A DNA stretch of 64,000 nucleotides, taken from NCBI RefSeq assembly GCF_004025535.1, contig NZ_QJRG01000034.1, forward strand, positions 248,001 through 312,000. Direction: 5' to 3'. The notes below the pieces were generated by a model. That model was not told the DNA's origin. It saw only the letters and a program-made list of their open reading frames with translations, and ran no database searches. This DNA comes from Pseudomonas alkylphenolica. GTDB taxonomy: Bacteria > Pseudomonadota > Gammaproteobacteria > Pseudomonadales > Pseudomonadaceae. The first letter of the stretch is position 1; each line of letters begins with the position of its first letter. Below are positions 9,016-18,893 of the stretch, piece after piece. The position numbers and the translations under genes were made by a program.

Positions 9016-10791
9016 TTACTCAGCCTTGGGCTGTTCGCGCAGACGGATATGCAGCTCACGCAGGGCCTTGGCGTCGACCAGGCCAGGCGCCTGGGTCATG
9101 ACGCATGCAGCGCTCTGGGTTTTCGGGAAGGCGATGACTTCACGAATCGACTGGGCGCCGGTCATCAGCATGACCAGGCGATCCAGGCCGAAGGCCAGGC
9201 CACCGTGCGGCGGTGCGCCGAACTTCAGGGCGTCGAGCAGGAAGCCGAACTTCTCTTCCTGTTCGGCCGCCTCGATACCCAGCAGACGGAAGACCGCCTG
9301 TTGCATTTCCTTGCGGTGGATACGGATCGAACCGCCACCCAGCTCGGTACCGTTGAGGACCATGTCGTAGGCACGCGACAGCGCCGTCGCCGGGTTCGCT
9401 TCCAGCTCTTCAGGCGAGCACTTCGGTGCGGTGAACGGGTGGTGCAGCGCGGTGAAGCTGCCGTCGTCGTTCTCTTCGAACATCGGGAAGTCGACAACCC
9501 ACATCGGCGCCCACTCGCAGGTGAGCAGGTTGAAGTCGGTGCCGACCTTCAGGCGCAGCGCACCCAGCGCTTCGCTGACGATCTTGGCCTTGTCGGCGCC
9601 GAAGAACACGATATCGCCATCGACTGCACCGACGCGATCGAGGATCACGTTCAGGTTGGCCTCAGGGATGTTCTTGACGATTGGCGACTGCAGGCCCTCG
9701 ACGCCCTTGGCGCGTTCATTGACCTTGATGTACGCCAGGCCCTTGGCACCGTAGATGCCGACAAACTTGGTGTATTCGTCGATGCGGCTACGCGGCATGC
9801 TCGCAGCACCCGGTACACGCAGTGCGGCAACGCGGCATTTCGGATCGTTGGCCGGGCCACTGAAGACCTTGAATTCGACGTCCTTGAGCTGGTCGGCGAC
9901 GTCAACCAGTTCCAGCGGGTTACGCAGGTCCGGCTTGTCGGAACCGTAGCGGCGCATGGCCTCTTCGAAGGTCATGTGCGGGAATTCACCGAATTCCAGG
10001 TCCAGCACTTCCTTGAACAGCTTGCGGATCATCTTCTCGGTAATGCCCATGATCTCGGACTCATCGAGGAAGCTGGTCTCGATGTCGATCTGGGTGAATT
10101 CCGGCTGACGGTCGGCACGCAGGTCTTCGTCACGGAAGCACTTGGCGATCTGATAGTAGCGGTCGAAACCGGCGACCATCAGCAGCTGCTTGAACAGCTG
10201 TGGTGATTGCGGCAAGGCGAAGAAGCTGCCGGCGTGAGTACGGCTTGGCACCAGATAGTCACGCGCACCTTCCGGGGTGGCGCGGGTGAGAATCGGCGTT
10301 TCGACGTCGAGGAAGCCGTTCTCGTCGAGGTAACGACGGATGCTGGAAGTGATCCGCGAACGCAGACGCAGCTTCTCGGCCATTTCCGGGCGACGCAGGT
10401 CGATGAAGCGATAGCGCAGGCGGGTTTCTTCACCAACATCGGAGAATTCGTTCAGCGGGAACGGCGGGGTTTCGGCTTCGTTGAGAACGGTCAGCTCGTA
10501 ACCCAGTACCTCGATGGCACCGGAGGCCATGTTGGCGTTCACAGCGCCAGCCGGACGCGGGCGCACCTTACCGGTGATCTGCACGACGTACTCGCTGCGC
10601 ACGCGGTCGGCGGCGGCAAAGCTTTCTGCGCGATCCGGGTCGAAGACGACCTGAGCCATGCCTTCGCGGTCACGGATATCGAGGAAAATCACCCCGCCGT
10701 GGTCGCGGCGACGATGGACCCATCCGCAAAGGGTAATTTCCTGACCTTCCAGGCTCTCGTTCAGTTGGCCGCAATAATGGCTGCGCATCAT
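9016..10791 (-). CDS. aspS: Aspartyl-tRNA synthetase
   Basis: Class IIb synthetase that charges tRNA-Asp and, in Pseudomonas, is known to be non-discriminating (it also makes Asp-tRNA-Asn for GatCAB). The start chosen gives 591 residues beginning MMRSHYCG; upstream codons of the longer frame do not match the family. The N-terminal OB anticodon-binding domain (with [12 protein letters not shown]), class II motif 2 ([14 protein letters not shown]) and motif 3 ([10 protein letters not shown] near the C-terminus) are clear, as is the bacterial GAD insertion. It is followed by yebC after a 120-bp gap. Confidence 0.96.
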   Translation of the reverse strand: MMRSHYCGQLNESLEGQEITLCGWVHRRRDHGGVIFLDIRDREGMAQVVFDPDRAESFAAADRVRSEYVVQITGKVRPRPAGAVNANMASGAIEVLGYELTVLNEAETPPFPLNEFSDVGEETRLRYRFIDLRRPEMAEKLRLRSRITSSIRRYLDENGFLDVETPILTRATPEGARDYLVPSRTHAGSFFALPQSPQLFKQLLMVAGFDRYYQIAKCFRDEDLRADRQPEFTQIDIETSFLDESEIMGITEKMIRKLFKEVLDLEFGEFPHMTFEEAMRRYGSDKPDLRNPLELVDVADQLKDVEFKVFSGPANDPKCRVAALRVPGAASMPRSRIDEYTKFVGIYGAKGLAYIKVNERAKGVEGLQSPIVKNIPEANLNVILDRVGAVDGDIVFFGADKAKIVSEALGALRLKVGTDFNLLTCEWAPMWVVDFPMFEENDDGSFTALHHPFTAPKCSPEELEANPATALSRAYDMVLNGTELGGGSIRIHRKEMQQAVFRLLGIEAAEQEEKFGFLLDALKFGAPPHGGLAFGLDRLVMLMTGAQSIREVIAFPKTQSAACVMTQAPGLVDAKALRELHIRLREQPKAE

Positions 10792-10885
10792 GATGGTGGT
10801 TTCGCTTCTCGTCATTCGTGTGTTCAGTGGAGGCCTTGGCGCCACAAAGGGCTAATAGTGCAAGACCCTGCCGGTGCAATTCAAC

Positions 10886-11107
10886 TCAGTCGGCTTTGTC
10901 GCCGCCTGCAAGGTTCTTTTTCGCACCGGTCTTGAAGTCGGTTTCGTACCAGCCGGTACCACCCAGGCGGAAGCCCGGGGCGGAAATCAGCTTCTTCAGC
11001 TCGGGCTTCTGACACGCCGGGCAATCGGTCAGCGCTGCGGCGCTGATCTTCTGGAGGACTTCCATCTGGTGATTACAGGAAGCACATTGATAGTCGTACA
11101 GGGGCAT
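10886..11107 (-). CDS. FmdB-family zinc-ribbon protein
   Basis: Small 73-residue protein with the FmdB/CxxC regulatory signature: MPLYDYQCASCNH at the N-terminus and a second CPAC knuckle near residues 34-37, forming one zinc ribbon, followed by a Gly-rich FRLGGTGWYETDFK tail. The molecular role is unknown; the family is commonly found in front of aspS in proteobacteria, as here (about 95 bp upstream on the same strand). The ATG has a GAG-containing ribosome site. Confidence 0.88.
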   Translation of the reverse strand: MPLYDYQCASCNHQMEVLQKISAAALTDCPACQKPELKKLISAPGFRLGGTGWYETDFKTGAKKNLAGGDKAD

Positions 11108-11200
11108 AAGCGCGTCTCGTTAACCACAGCACAGGCTGATTCAGGCAGTAAAGAGCGGGATTATATATGGTTAAGGAGTGCTGTGCAGCCCGGCAACCGA

Positions 11201-11530
11201 CTAGCGTGTCACCTGCCCGCCGAGCAAATACACCACGCAGACCACCCGGATCAGGCCGCTGAAATTTTTAACCCCGCCATGACGCAGGTGCACCTCACGA
11301 TCAACATAGGACAGCACCGCGTTGACCGAGCACTGATTGGCCTCGGCGATCCGCTCAAGAATGCGCCAGTAGACAGCCTCCAGGCGCAAACAGGTAGCGA
11401 ACCCATTCAAGCGCACCGAGCGCGACAACGGCTGGGCCAGGCCCATATTAAAGCCTGCGTCGAACGGATCGACGCCTTCCTTGCCCGCCCTACCCGCCAC
11501 CCGGCTACCGCGATTCATCCATGAAGACAT
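11201..11530 (-). CDS. Ribbon-helix-helix domain protein (RHH_4-like)
   Basis: A 109-residue hypothetical protein. Residues about 37-105 contain a pattern of the RHH_4-type ribbon-helix-helix family: SVRLNGFATCLRLEAVYW (strand and helix), SVNAVLSYVD and a C-terminal LIRVVCVVYLL. This suggests DNA binding, but no target is known. It stands alone between fmdB-like and dps with roughly 90 and 240 bp of spacer. A second Met at residue 5 is an alternative start. The fold assignment is by eye and moderately confident; the function is unknown. Confidence 0.65.
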   Translation of the reverse strand: MSSWMNRGSRVAGRAGKEGVDPFDAGFNMGLAQPLSRSVRLNGFATCLRLEAVYWRILERIAEANQCSVNAVLSYVDREVHLRHGGVKNFSGLIRVVCVVYLLGGQVTR

Positions 11531-11774
11531 ACAAACACCACTCGCGCTGACTAACAGGGAAATAACCCCGAGCGATTGCCTTCACTCAGGAGGTTCCCTA
11601 ATAAAGCGCTGCCGTATTTATGGCTTCCAGCAGACCGGCTTACTCTGCCTGTAGGATTGTTCGGCAAGTGACCAGACTTATTACAACAGTAGAACGCATT
11701 CCCTGATAGCAATAACTGCCCGAATTTACGGGTAACCCGGGCAATTATTCCGGTCCTGCCCGCAAGCGCTCGGG

Positions 11775-12248
11775 CTATTTGCCCTCCAGCAGAGAACGCA
11801 GCATCCAGGCAGTTTTCTCATGCACCTGCATGCGCTGGGTCAGCAGGTCGGCCGTCGGCTCGTCACTGACCTTGTCGAGCAATGGGAAGATACTGCGGGC
11901 GGTACGGGTAACCGCCTCCTGCCCCTCGACCAGTTGCTTGATCATCTCGTTGGCAGCCGGCACCCCCTCTTCCTCCTTAATAGAAGAAAGCCGGGCGTAA
12001 ATTGAATAGGCACCTGGCGCCGGGAAGCCCAGTGCGCGAATGCGCTCGGCAATGGAGTCCACAGCCAGAGCCAGCTCGTTGTATTGCTCTTCGAACATCA
12101 AGTGCAACGTGCGAAAGGCAGGGCCTGTCACGTTCCAGTGAAAGTTATGGGTCTTCAGATAAAGTACGTAAGTATCCGACAACAGTCGCGACAGCCCATC
12201 GACAATGGACTTGCGATCTTCTTCGCTGATACCGATATCAATAGCCAT
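11775..12248 (-). CDS. Dps-family ferritin (DNA-starvation/stress protein)
   Basis: Ferritin-like dodecameric protein that oxidises and stores iron and may protect DNA. The chosen ATG gives 157 residues starting MAIDIGIS with AAAGGGGA just upstream; the longer frame adds 16 codons without support. The ferroxidase signature [14 protein letters not shown] (two His and following acidic residues in [24 protein letters not shown]) matches Dps. The N-terminal tail is short with few lysines, so strong DNA binding is uncertain. It is monocistronic between an RHH gene and the cold-shock gene. Confidence 0.92.
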   Translation of the reverse strand: MAIDIGISEEDRKSIVDGLSRLLSDTYVLYLKTHNFHWNVTGPAFRTLHLMFEEQYNELALAVDSIAERIRALGFPAPGAYSIYARLSSIKEEEGVPAANEMIKQLVEGQEAVTRTARSIFPLLDKVSDEPTADLLTQRMQVHEKTAWMLRSLLEGK

Positions 12249-12569
12249 GCCATTCCCCTTTCCATGATGCTTGATCATCAAGCAGGTCCGTTTCACTGTA
12301 TCAATACTTTCCTGCTACCGCAGCCTCATGGCCGCGACACAATGCTGCAGGTACCGAATGCCCAAACCTGCGGCAATCGACACACGGCTTGCCGTTGATT
12401 TGAGATGCCTTGGGCTTTGCTGTTAAATAGGCAGCGTGCCGCCTCTGACGATAGTCAAACCAGGGGCGCATAGGCTGGCCTTTTCTCACGTTTTTGCGCT
12501 TTTAAAGCCGATGCGCGCCGTGATGCCAGCTCTTCCTGTGATATGCCTTATTAATGTGAGCCAACCGAC
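12249..12569. other. Intergenic region between dps-like and cold-shock genes
   Basis: About 320 bp between divergent genes. It must hold the promoters of both, but no convincing -35/-10 pair was assigned. It also contains a possible 56-codon minus-strand open frame described separately. Confidence 0.5.
12301..12471 (-). CDS. Possible small hypothetical protein (56 aa)
   Basis: A short open frame with ATG at 12471 and an AAAAGG element 7 bp upstream. The product is basic and contains CVDC and a later C-x2-H pair, which could be a tiny zinc knuckle, but the pattern may be chance. It lies on the same strand as dps in an otherwise gene-free gap. I do not recognise it; it may not be a gene. Confidence 0.25.
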   Translation of the reverse strand: MRPWFDYRQRRHAAYLTAKPKASQINGKPCVDCRRFGHSVPAALCRGHEAAVAGKY

Positions 12570-13160
12570 ATGTTCAAGATCGTCCACTTGCTGACGGGCG
12601 TTGCAGCCTTGCTGCTGTCCTTCATACCCAGTCTGCGCACTGACGCAACGCCCCTGCTGCTGCAACCGGAAGCCGTTTACCTGGCACTTTTCGGGTTGCT
12701 CAACCTGCTACTTGCCCCGGTAGTCCCGCTGCACTACAGAGGCGCACGCCTGCACCTGCAGCGCGCAGCCAGTGTTCTGCTGGTAGCGGCGGTGGTGCTG
12801 CAGACCCTGACCCTGCTGGCGCGCCCGGAACTGGGCAACCTGCCCGCCCTGGGCTGCATTCTGCTGGCCGTTGCCCTGCACCTGATCGCCGGCTTCCTCA
12901 AAACCGGTAGCGCGCGCAACCAGCAGCACACCCAGTACGACATGACCAACCGCGATACCGGCACGGTCAAGTGGTTCAACACCTCCAAGGGTTTCGGTTT
13001 CATCTCCCGCGACTCAGGTGATGACATCTTCGTTCACTTCCGCGCCATCCGCGGTGAAGGTCATCGCGTTCTGGTCGAAGGCCAGCGCGTCGAGTTCTCG
13101 GTGATGAACCGCGACAAAGGCCTGCAGGCCGAAGACGTGATTGCCGCACCCCGCCGCTGA
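12570..13160 (+). CDS. Membrane-anchored cold-shock domain protein
   Basis: A 196-residue protein with two parts. Residues 1 to about 112 are hydrophobic with about four predicted membrane segments (about 5-20, 35-53, 64-84, 91-110). Residues about 125-196 are a full cold-shock domain with GTVKWFN, RNP1 KGFGFIS and RNP2 DIFVHF, normally a 70-residue free protein that binds single-stranded nucleic acid. The internal Met at codon 125 would give a stand-alone Csp, but no ribosome site precedes it, so the fusion seems to be the real product. The gene is followed by a strong hairpin terminator and faces slyX tail to tail. Function of the membrane part is unknown. Confidence 0.85.
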   Translation: MFKIVHLLTGVAALLLSFIPSLRTDATPLLLQPEAVYLALFGLLNLLLAPVVPLHYRGARLHLQRAASVLLVAAVVLQTLTLLARPELGNLPALGCILLAVALHLIAGFLKTGSARNQQHTQYDMTNRDTGTVKWFNTSKGFGFISRDSGDDIFVHFRAIRGEGHRVLVEGQRVEFSVMNRDKGLQAEDVIAAPRR

Positions 13161-13166
13161 TCCTGC

Positions 13167-13213
13167 GGTAATTAAAAACCGCGGCGCCTCGGCGACCGCG
13201 GTTTTTAATTACC
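13167..13213. terminator. Bidirectional terminator, 18-bp perfect inverted repeat
   Basis: Arms 13167-13184 and 13196-13213 are perfectly complementary over 18 bp, with an 11-nt loop and A/T runs at the outer ends on both strands. It lies between the convergent cold-shock and slyX genes and should stop transcription from both sides. Confidence 0.88.
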
Positions 13214-13228
13214 TGCACAGCACGCCGA

Positions 13229-13435
13229 TCAATAATGAGGCGGCGGTGCTTCTTCTTCGCTGCTCTGGTACTGGCCGACCATTTCCTCGTAACGCTTGAG
13301 CAAAGCTGCCATCTGCAACTGTAAACGTTCAACCACGCGCTGCTGATCGACCAACACATCGTTGAGGGCCTGCAACGTATCGTCCTGGAATGCCAGGCGA
13401 CTCTCCAACTCTGTTACCCGCGCTTCAAGTGTCAT
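13229..13435 (-). CDS. slyX: SlyX homologue, coiled-coil protein
   Basis: A 68-residue protein of the SlyX family: one long heptad-rich helix ([23 protein letters not shown], then [14 protein letters not shown]) and the diagnostic C-terminus ending PPPHY. Its biochemical role is not known. It is 3 bp downstream of a HIT-family gene on the same strand, as elsewhere in Pseudomonas, so the two are probably cotranscribed. Confidence 0.92.
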   Translation of the reverse strand: MTLEARVTELESRLAFQDDTLQALNDVLVDQQRVVERLQLQMAALLKRYEEMVGQYQSSEEEAPPPHY

Positions 13436-13438
13436 TGC

Positions 13439-13864
13439 TCACACCTCGGCGAATGTGAAGTCATCATTGAGTAATGCCTTCAGGCGCTGACGCAACTGCG
13501 CAACCTGATCGGCAGAATAAACAGTGGCTGGTGTATGCCCCCACACCGGAGACGGCCAGGCCGGATCGTTACGCCGACGAACAATGACATGCATATGCAA
13601 TTGCGCGACAACATTGCCCAGGGTTGCGACATTCATCTTGTCAGCGTCAAAACCATCTTTCAGCACTTCAGCCAGAAATGTGGTTTCTTTCCAGAGTTGC
13701 GCCTGATCGGCATCATCCAACTGAAACAACTCGCTGATATCAGCACGACGCGGCACCAGAATGAACCAGGGATAGTTCGCATCCTTGCTCAGTAGCAATC
13801 GGCAAAGAGGAAAATCCCCAAGCACATAGGTGTCGTCTTGAAGACGCAGATCCAAAGCAAACAC
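13439..13864 (-). CDS. HIT-family protein (histidine-triad hydrolase)
   Basis: A 141-residue histidine-triad protein, likely a nucleotide phosphoramidase or dinucleotide hydrolase. The HIT motif is QLHMHVIVRR (near residues 92-101), with the catalytic His in HMH; unlike classical HxHxH it reads H-M-H-V-I, as in the proteobacterial sub-family of this length. The open frame starts with GTG at 13864, preceded by AGGAG about 11 bp upstream. It precedes slyX in the same unit. The substrate is not known. Confidence 0.88.
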   Translation of the reverse strand: MFALDLRLQDDTYVLGDFPLCRLLLSKDANYPWFILVPRRADISELFQLDDADQAQLWKETTFLAEVLKDGFDADKMNVATLGNVVAQLHMHVIVRRRNDPAWPSPVWGHTPATVYSADQVAQLRQRLKALLNDDFTFAEV

Positions 13865-14679
13865 AGGGAGCTCTCCTGAAGCTATTTAGTACATTGCCCG
13901 CGACCAGCTTAACCCGCATGGCCGGGCACAGGTGATCAGGATACCGCCGTTCGCCCGCAGACACATTGCCAAGCCTGCACAAACAGGAAAAAACGCACCG
14001 CTTTGGCGACCTTATTACGCCAACGTTTCCTTTAAATGAGCAGGTAACGGTTTGCCAGCAAATGAAACGCTACTTTTCGCACCAAAATGAGGCTGACCGA
14101 CCACGGACAGCCCCGTAAACATCCGGAAACTACCCAGCAGAGCGGTTGCACGGTAACGATTTGACCGCAAAGACAGCTTCTGCCCTTATTCCTAATCACG
14201 CCGCCTGCGCAAACCAACCGATCTTAGCCCCCCGGATTTACGGCGTTTTGTGCCTTTCATCGGTCCCGACGTGAAAATTTCGTGAACTGGTCTAGCGTTT
14301 GTGCACGCTTGTTGCATCCTCCTCTGCCACAGTCGGCACGACACCTGCATTGCGGTGAAGTGCGACAAATAACACAGCTGCATGGGTGAACCAGGGAGTT
14401 CGGCGTGTCGGGGGTTAGATTTTTTTCACCTACCCTTAAGCCGCCCAGAACAGCGCTGGCGTTGTACGACCCGCATAAAACCGGGACGTGATTTGCGACA
14501 GGGATTTAACCGTTAGCGACATGGCCGTAAAGTTACCGAAAGGATCTACTTCCCCATATCGCCAACAACAGTCTGCGTGATATACATTTCCGCCGACACA
14601 AAAAGAAAGAGCCGCGTCGTATAAAAAAACCAATCGACGACGGCAGTACTCTTCCTAAAAACCAAAGGAGCAAATCACG
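13865..14679. other. 815-bp gene-free region upstream of oprD
   Basis: No convincing gene was found here on either strand; short open frames lack ribosome sites and family resemblance. The region is the upstream control region of the porin and contains one sigma-54-like element (listed separately) and AT-rich stretches nearer the start, including TATAAA around 14620-14625. Its unusual length suggests complex regulation. Confidence 0.6.
14334..14349 (+). promoter_or_regulatory. Sigma-54-like -24/-12 element
   Basis: CGGCACG-N4-CTGCA fits the RpoN consensus TGGCACG-N4-TTGCA with two mismatches and the exact GG-N10-GC spacing. It faces the porin gene with about 320 nt of potential leader. It could be fortuitous. 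Confidence 0.4.
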
Positions 14680-15987
14680 ATGCGCGTGATGAAGTGGAGC
14701 GTTCTCGCCCTGGCTGTTGCCGCCGGCACCTCGCAAATGGCAATGGCCTCGTCTCAAGATGAGTCCAAAGGGTTTCTCGAAGACAGCAAGCTCGATGTTA
14801 AAACCCGCATGCTGTATTTCAGCCGCGACTTCCGTAACGTAGACCACGATGATCAAAGCCGCGTTGAAGAAACCGGCCTGGGCTTTCTCGGCACTTACGA
14901 GTCCGGCTTCACCCAAGGCACTGTAGGCTTCGGTGTAGACGCCATCGGCATGCTCGGCCTGAAACTGGACAGCGGCAAAGGTCGCGCTGGTACTGGCCAG
15001 TTCCCTACCGGCTCCGACGGTCGCTCCGAAGACTCCTTCTCCGAAGGCGGTGGCGCAGTCAAGATGCGCATCTCCGACACCGTACTCAAATACGGTACCC
15101 AGTTCACCGCCATGCCGGTACTGGCCACCGACGACAGCCGCCTGTTGCCTGAAACCGTTGAAGGCTTCTTGCTGACCAGCAAGGAAATCAAAGGTCTTGA
15201 GCTGAACGCCGGTCACTTCACCGCACTGAACGCCCAGGCTCAGTCCTACCACGACAGCATCGGCGGCCTGGACGACGACCGCAACAAAAACCCTGGCCTG
15301 ACCCAGGCTGACGTCATCGGTGGCACCTACGGCTTCACCGACAACCTGACCACCAGCGTCTACTACTCCCACGTCGAAGATCACTTCCGCAAGTGGTACG
15401 GCAACATCAACTGGGCACTGCCGATCAACGACAACCAGGGCCTGGTGTTCGACTTCAACATCTATGACACCAAGTCCCAGGGCGAGAACCGCACCGGCGC
15501 CTACCGCACCTTCGGTGGCGAACTGGACAACACCGCGTTCAGCCTGTCCGGCGCTTACAACATTGGCGCTCACACCTTCACCCTGGCCTATCAGGCACTG
15601 AGCGGCGACGGCGACTATGCCTACGGCATCGACGGTGGCGGCTCCGTCTTCCTGGCCAACTCCATCGCCCGTTCCGACTTCAACGCCGAAGACGAGAAGT
15701 CCTACCAGGCGCGTTACGACCTGAACTTCGCCGAGTTCGGCGTGCCAGGCCTGACCTTCATGACCCGCTACGTCAAAGGTACCGACGCCAAGACCCGTAC
15801 CACCGACGACGGCAAGGAATGGGAACGCGACATCGACGTGAAGTACGTGCTGCAAGAAGGCCCTGCCAAGGACCTGAGCCTGCGCGTTCGTCAAGCGACC
15901 TACCGTTCCGGCGACGGCGTTTACTACGGATCGCCATCGATCGACGAACTGCGCCTGATCGTGGAATACCCGCTGAGCATCCTGTAA
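14680..15987 (+). CDS. OprD-family outer-membrane porin
   Basis: Substrate-specific 18-stranded porin of the OprD family, used in Pseudomonas for amino acids, peptides or organic acids. The 435-residue protein has a signal peptide (about 1-23, ending AMA), a family N-terminus ([16 protein letters not shown]), the [19 protein letters not shown] stretch, and the terminal strand signature [18 protein letters not shown] lies 9 bp before the first ATG, which favours it over the Met three codons later. Its position between the HIT gene and proS is the locus of oprD in P. aeruginosa, but the sequence is divergent enough that substrate (and carbapenem uptake) cannot be inferred. It ends at a strong terminator. 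Confidence 0.93.
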   Translation: MRVMKWSVLALAVAAGTSQMAMASSQDESKGFLEDSKLDVKTRMLYFSRDFRNVDHDDQSRVEETGLGFLGTYESGFTQGTVGFGVDAIGMLGLKLDSGKGRAGTGQFPTGSDGRSEDSFSEGGGAVKMRISDTVLKYGTQFTAMPVLATDDSRLLPETVEGFLLTSKEIKGLELNAGHFTALNAQAQSYHDSIGGLDDDRNKNPGLTQADVIGGTYGFTDNLTTSVYYSHVEDHFRKWYGNINWALPINDNQGLVFDFNIYDTKSQGENRTGAYRTFGGELDNTAFSLSGAYNIGAHTFTLAYQALSGDGDYAYGIDGGGSVFLANSIARSDFNAEDEKSYQARYDLNFAEFGVPGLTFMTRYVKGTDAKTRTTDDGKEWERDIDVKYVLQEGPAKDLSLRVRQATYRSGDGVYYGSPSIDELRLIVEYPLSIL

Positions 15988-16014
15988 GCCCCGGGCTTTC
16001 AGTATTCCCAGTAC

Positions 16015-16041
16015 AAAAAGCCCGGCACTGCCGGGCTTTTT
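16015..16041 (+). terminator. Terminator after the OprD-family gene
   Basis: AAAAAGCCCGGC (16015-16026) pairs with GCCGGGCTTTTT around a 3-nt loop and is followed by a T-rich tail. It separates the porin from proS. Confidence 0.9.
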
Positions 16042-16156
16042 CTTGTCTCGATTCGGGCTGACAACGGCTTCACGCTCCGGCATCCTGTACGCCATCGAAT
16101 CGCCCCCGTACAATGCGGGGTCATTTAAAGTCTTAAGCAACCGACAACGGCCTACC

Positions 16157-17872
16157 ATGCGCACCAGTCAATATTTGCTCGCTACCCAGAAAGAAACCCC
16201 GTCCGACGCAGTCGTCATCAGCCACCAGCTCATGCTGCGCGCCGGCATGATCCGCAAGCTCGCTTCCGGCCTTTATACCTGGCTGCCGATGGGCCTTCGG
16301 GTGATGCGCAAGGTTGAAACCGTGGTCCGCGAGGAAATGAATGCCGCTGGCGCCCTGGAAGTGCTGATGCCAAGCATCCAGCCTGCAGAGCTGTGGCAGG
16401 AGTCCGGCCGCTGGGAACAGTACGGCCCAGAGCTGCTGCGCCTGAAAGACCGCCATGGCCGTGACTTCTGCGTGGGCCCGACCCATGAAGAAGTCATCAC
16501 CGACCTCGCGCGCAACGAACTCAACAGCTACAAACAGCTGCCATTGAACATGTACCAGATCCAGACCAAGTTCCGTGACGAGATCCGTCCGCGCTTCGGC
16601 CTGATGCGTGGCCGCGAGTTCATCATGAAGGACGCCTACTCCTTCCATGCCGACCAGGCTTCCCTGCAGGAAACCTATGACCGCATGCACCTGGCATACA
16701 GCAACATCTTTACCCGCCTGGGCCTGGACTTCCGCCCTGTGCAGGCAGACACCGGCTCCATCGGGGGTAGCTACTCCCACGAATTCCATGTGCTGGCCGA
16801 GTCCGGTGAAGACGATGTGATCTTCAGCGACAGCTCCGACTACGCCGCCAACATTGAAAAGGCCGAGGCCATTCCACGGGAAACCGTGCGCCCGGCGCCA
16901 ACTGAAGAGCTGCGCCTGGTCGACACGCCAGACGCCAAGACCATCACCCAGTTGGTAGAAAACTACGGCCTGGCGATCGAAAAGACCGTCAAGACCCTGA
17001 TCGTCCACGCCGCCGAAGAAGGCAAGCTGATTGCCCTGATCGTTCGTGGCGACCACGAACTGAACGAGATCAAGGCTGCCAACCTGGAAGGAGTCGCCAG
17101 CCCGCTGGTCATGGCCAGCGACGACGAACTGCGCGATGCCATTGGCGCCGGCGCCGGCTCTCTCGGCCCGCTGAACCTGCCGCTGCCTTGCATCATCGAC
17201 CGCTCGGTCGCGTTGATGAGCGATTTCGGCATTGGTGCCAACATCGATGACAAGCACTACTTCGGTGTCAACTGGGAGCGCGACCTGCCTGTTCCTCAGG
17301 TCGCCGACCTGCGCAACGTCGTCGAAGGCGACCCAAGCCCGGATGGCCAGGGTACTCTGGTGATCAAGCGCGGCATCGAAGTCGGCCACATCTTCCAGCT
17401 CGGCACCAAGTACAGCGAAGCGCTCAAGTGCCAGGTACTGGGTGAAAACGGCAAGCCGGTCACCCTGAGCATGGGTTGCTATGGCATTGGCGTTTCCCGC
17501 GTGGTGGCGGCTGCCATCGAGCAGAACTACGACGACAAGGGCATCATCTGGAGTGACACCCTGGCGCCGTTCCAGATCGCTCTGGTGCCCCTGCGCTATG
17601 AAACCGAGGAAGTTCGTCAGGCCACTGACAAGCTGTACGCCGAATTGACTGCGGCAGGCTTCGAAGTGCTGCTGGACGACCGCGACAAGAAAACCAGCCC
17701 CGGCATCAAGTTCGCCGATATGGAGCTGATTGGTATCCCGCACCGCATCGTCGTCAGCGATCGTGGTCTGGCCGAAGGCAAGCTGGAGTACAAACAACGT
17801 ACCGAAAGCGAGGCACAGTCCTTGCCGGTAGCCGATGTCCTGTCGTTCCTGCAGGCCCGTATTCGCCGCTGA
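16157..17872 (+). CDS. proS: Prolyl-tRNA synthetase
   Basis: Class II synthetase of the bacterial type that charges tRNA-Pro. The start at 16157 gives 571 residues beginning [15 protein letters not shown], the typical N-terminus; the open frame extends upstream by 38 codons without similarity. Class II motif 2 ([16 protein letters not shown]), an editing (INS) domain between motifs 2 and 3 (about 225-405, with the [14 protein letters not shown] lead-in), motif 3 (GCYGIGVSR) and the C-terminal anticodon domain ([20 protein letters not shown]) are visible. It probably shares a transcript with the lipoprotein gene that follows 20 bp later. Confidence 0.96.
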   Translation: MRTSQYLLATQKETPSDAVVISHQLMLRAGMIRKLASGLYTWLPMGLRVMRKVETVVREEMNAAGALEVLMPSIQPAELWQESGRWEQYGPELLRLKDRHGRDFCVGPTHEEVITDLARNELNSYKQLPLNMYQIQTKFRDEIRPRFGLMRGREFIMKDAYSFHADQASLQETYDRMHLAYSNIFTRLGLDFRPVQADTGSIGGSYSHEFHVLAESGEDDVIFSDSSDYAANIEKAEAIPRETVRPAPTEELRLVDTPDAKTITQLVENYGLAIEKTVKTLIVHAAEEGKLIALIVRGDHELNEIKAANLEGVASPLVMASDDELRDAIGAGAGSLGPLNLPLPCIIDRSVALMSDFGIGANIDDKHYFGVNWERDLPVPQVADLRNVVEGDPSPDGQGTLVIKRGIEVGHIFQLGTKYSEALKCQVLGENGKPVTLSMGCYGIGVSRVVAAAIEQNYDDKGIIWSDTLAPFQIALVPLRYETEEVRQATDKLYAELTAAGFEVLLDDRDKKTSPGIKFADMELIGIPHRIVVSDRGLAEGKLEYKQRTESEAQSLPVADVLSFLQARIRR

Positions 17873-17891
17873 TAGTCAAACAAGAGTAATC

Positions 17892-18845
17892 ATGTTCAAG
17901 CGAAGTACCTTAACCCAGGGGGGCGCCGCACTGTGCGGCGCCCTGTTGCTCAGCGGCTGCGCCAACCAGATGTCCCAGCGCAGCGAGCATGAGGAACGCA
18001 TCGAGCGCAAGCTGCTCGAACACAGCCTGCAGATCGATGTCGGGGACCCCAAGGTACTCGAACTGCCCCAGCGGCGTGTGCGCATTCAAGAGCAAAAGAA
18101 CTTCGAAGTGACTGAATTCGAAGTGACGCGTCGATATGACCGCTACACGCCCTACCAGCCCTGGCGGGAAATCTACGAGATTCCGCTGGGTGCGGTGGCA
18201 GTGGTCGCCGGCGTTGGCGCCAATGTGGTGAACATCTTCGCCTTGGGCAACCTGCCCGAAAGCGTCACGCATGACTGGTTCACCTACGGCATCGACGGCC
18301 TCAACCCCTTCATGAATGCGCAATCCAACGGCCGCTCCCAGCAGAACCTTGCCGGTATCACCGAAGTGCAGAAGGATAAACGCCAGGAATACACCAGCCT
18401 GCCGTGGAGCGACCGTCCGGTTGAAGTGAAAGCAGGCAAGGTCAACCACACGCTGACCACGGACCGTAACGGCGTCCTGCACCTGAACTTGCTCGACAGT
18501 CCGTTTTCCGAGCAGAACCTGACGCATATCGGCACCCTGCACCTGCAAGTCGCCGACGAAGACAACACGGTGCGCGGCGATGCCAGCTTGCTCATCAGCA
18601 GCGCCTTGCGGGGCAAGCTGGTCGAAGCTCACGAGCTGATTTTCGATGACCTTGAGGACGACGACGTCGGCCAATGGGTGCATCGGGTCAAGCGCCTGGC
18701 TGAACTGGGCATGGAAGAGGAAGCCAGCGAGCTGGAACAGAGCCTGATCGAGCTCACGCGCAATGACCCCGAGCTGCAACAGGAGTTTCTCCAGGCATTG
18801 AACAAGGATGCCGGCCGCCTGGCCGCCGACCCTGGCGTGCACTGA
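17892..18845 (+). CDS. Putative lipoprotein of unknown function
   Basis: A 317-residue protein with a lipoprotein signal whose lipobox is LLSGC (Cys about 24). The mature part is acidic, has a hydrophobic stretch around residues 100-125 (VAVVAGVGANVVNIFALG) that could contact membrane, and ends in a helical acidic tail. I recognise no catalytic motif. The start chosen is the ATG just ahead of the signal sequence. It follows proS closely and ends at a hairpin terminator shared with dinB from the other side. Function unknown. Confidence 0.8.
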   Translation: MFKRSTLTQGGAALCGALLLSGCANQMSQRSEHEERIERKLLEHSLQIDVGDPKVLELPQRRVRIQEQKNFEVTEFEVTRRYDRYTPYQPWREIYEIPLGAVAVVAGVGANVVNIFALGNLPESVTHDWFTYGIDGLNPFMNAQSNGRSQQNLAGITEVQKDKRQEYTSLPWSDRPVEVKAGKVNHTLTTDRNGVLHLNLLDSPFSEQNLTHIGTLHLQVADEDNTVRGDASLLISSALRGKLVEAHELIFDDLEDDDVGQWVHRVKRLAELGMEEEASELEQSLIELTRNDPELQQEFLQALNKDAGRLAADPGVH

Positions 18846-18864
18846 CGCCCCTGCCCTGCCTTGA

Positions 18865-18890
18865 AAAAACGCCAGCTTGCTGGCGTTTTT
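18865..18890. terminator. Bidirectional terminator between the lipoprotein gene and dinB
   Basis: AAAAACGCCAGC and GCTGGCGTTTTT are perfect 12-bp arms with a 2-nt centre. It lies just after the lipoprotein stop codon and 3 bp past the dinB stop codon on the other strand. Confidence 0.85.
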
Positions 18891-18893
18891 CAT

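Noticed and set aside
12942..13160. Stand-alone 72-residue cold-shock protein from an internal Met
   Set aside because: No ribosome site precedes this Met, and the upstream frame is intact with its own start, so the fused protein is preferred.
13865..14679. Short open frames in the region before the porin
   Set aside because: Frames of about 60-80 codons without ribosome sites, conserved motifs or codon bias; treated as non-coding.
14533..16164. 543-codon open frame opposite the OprD-family gene
   Set aside because: Shadow of the porin; the porin has signal peptide, ribosome site and terminator, this frame has none.
16133..17797. 554-codon open frame opposite proS
   Set aside because: Antisense shadow of proS. 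Composition and hydrophobic pattern follow the complement of the synthetase; no start signal.
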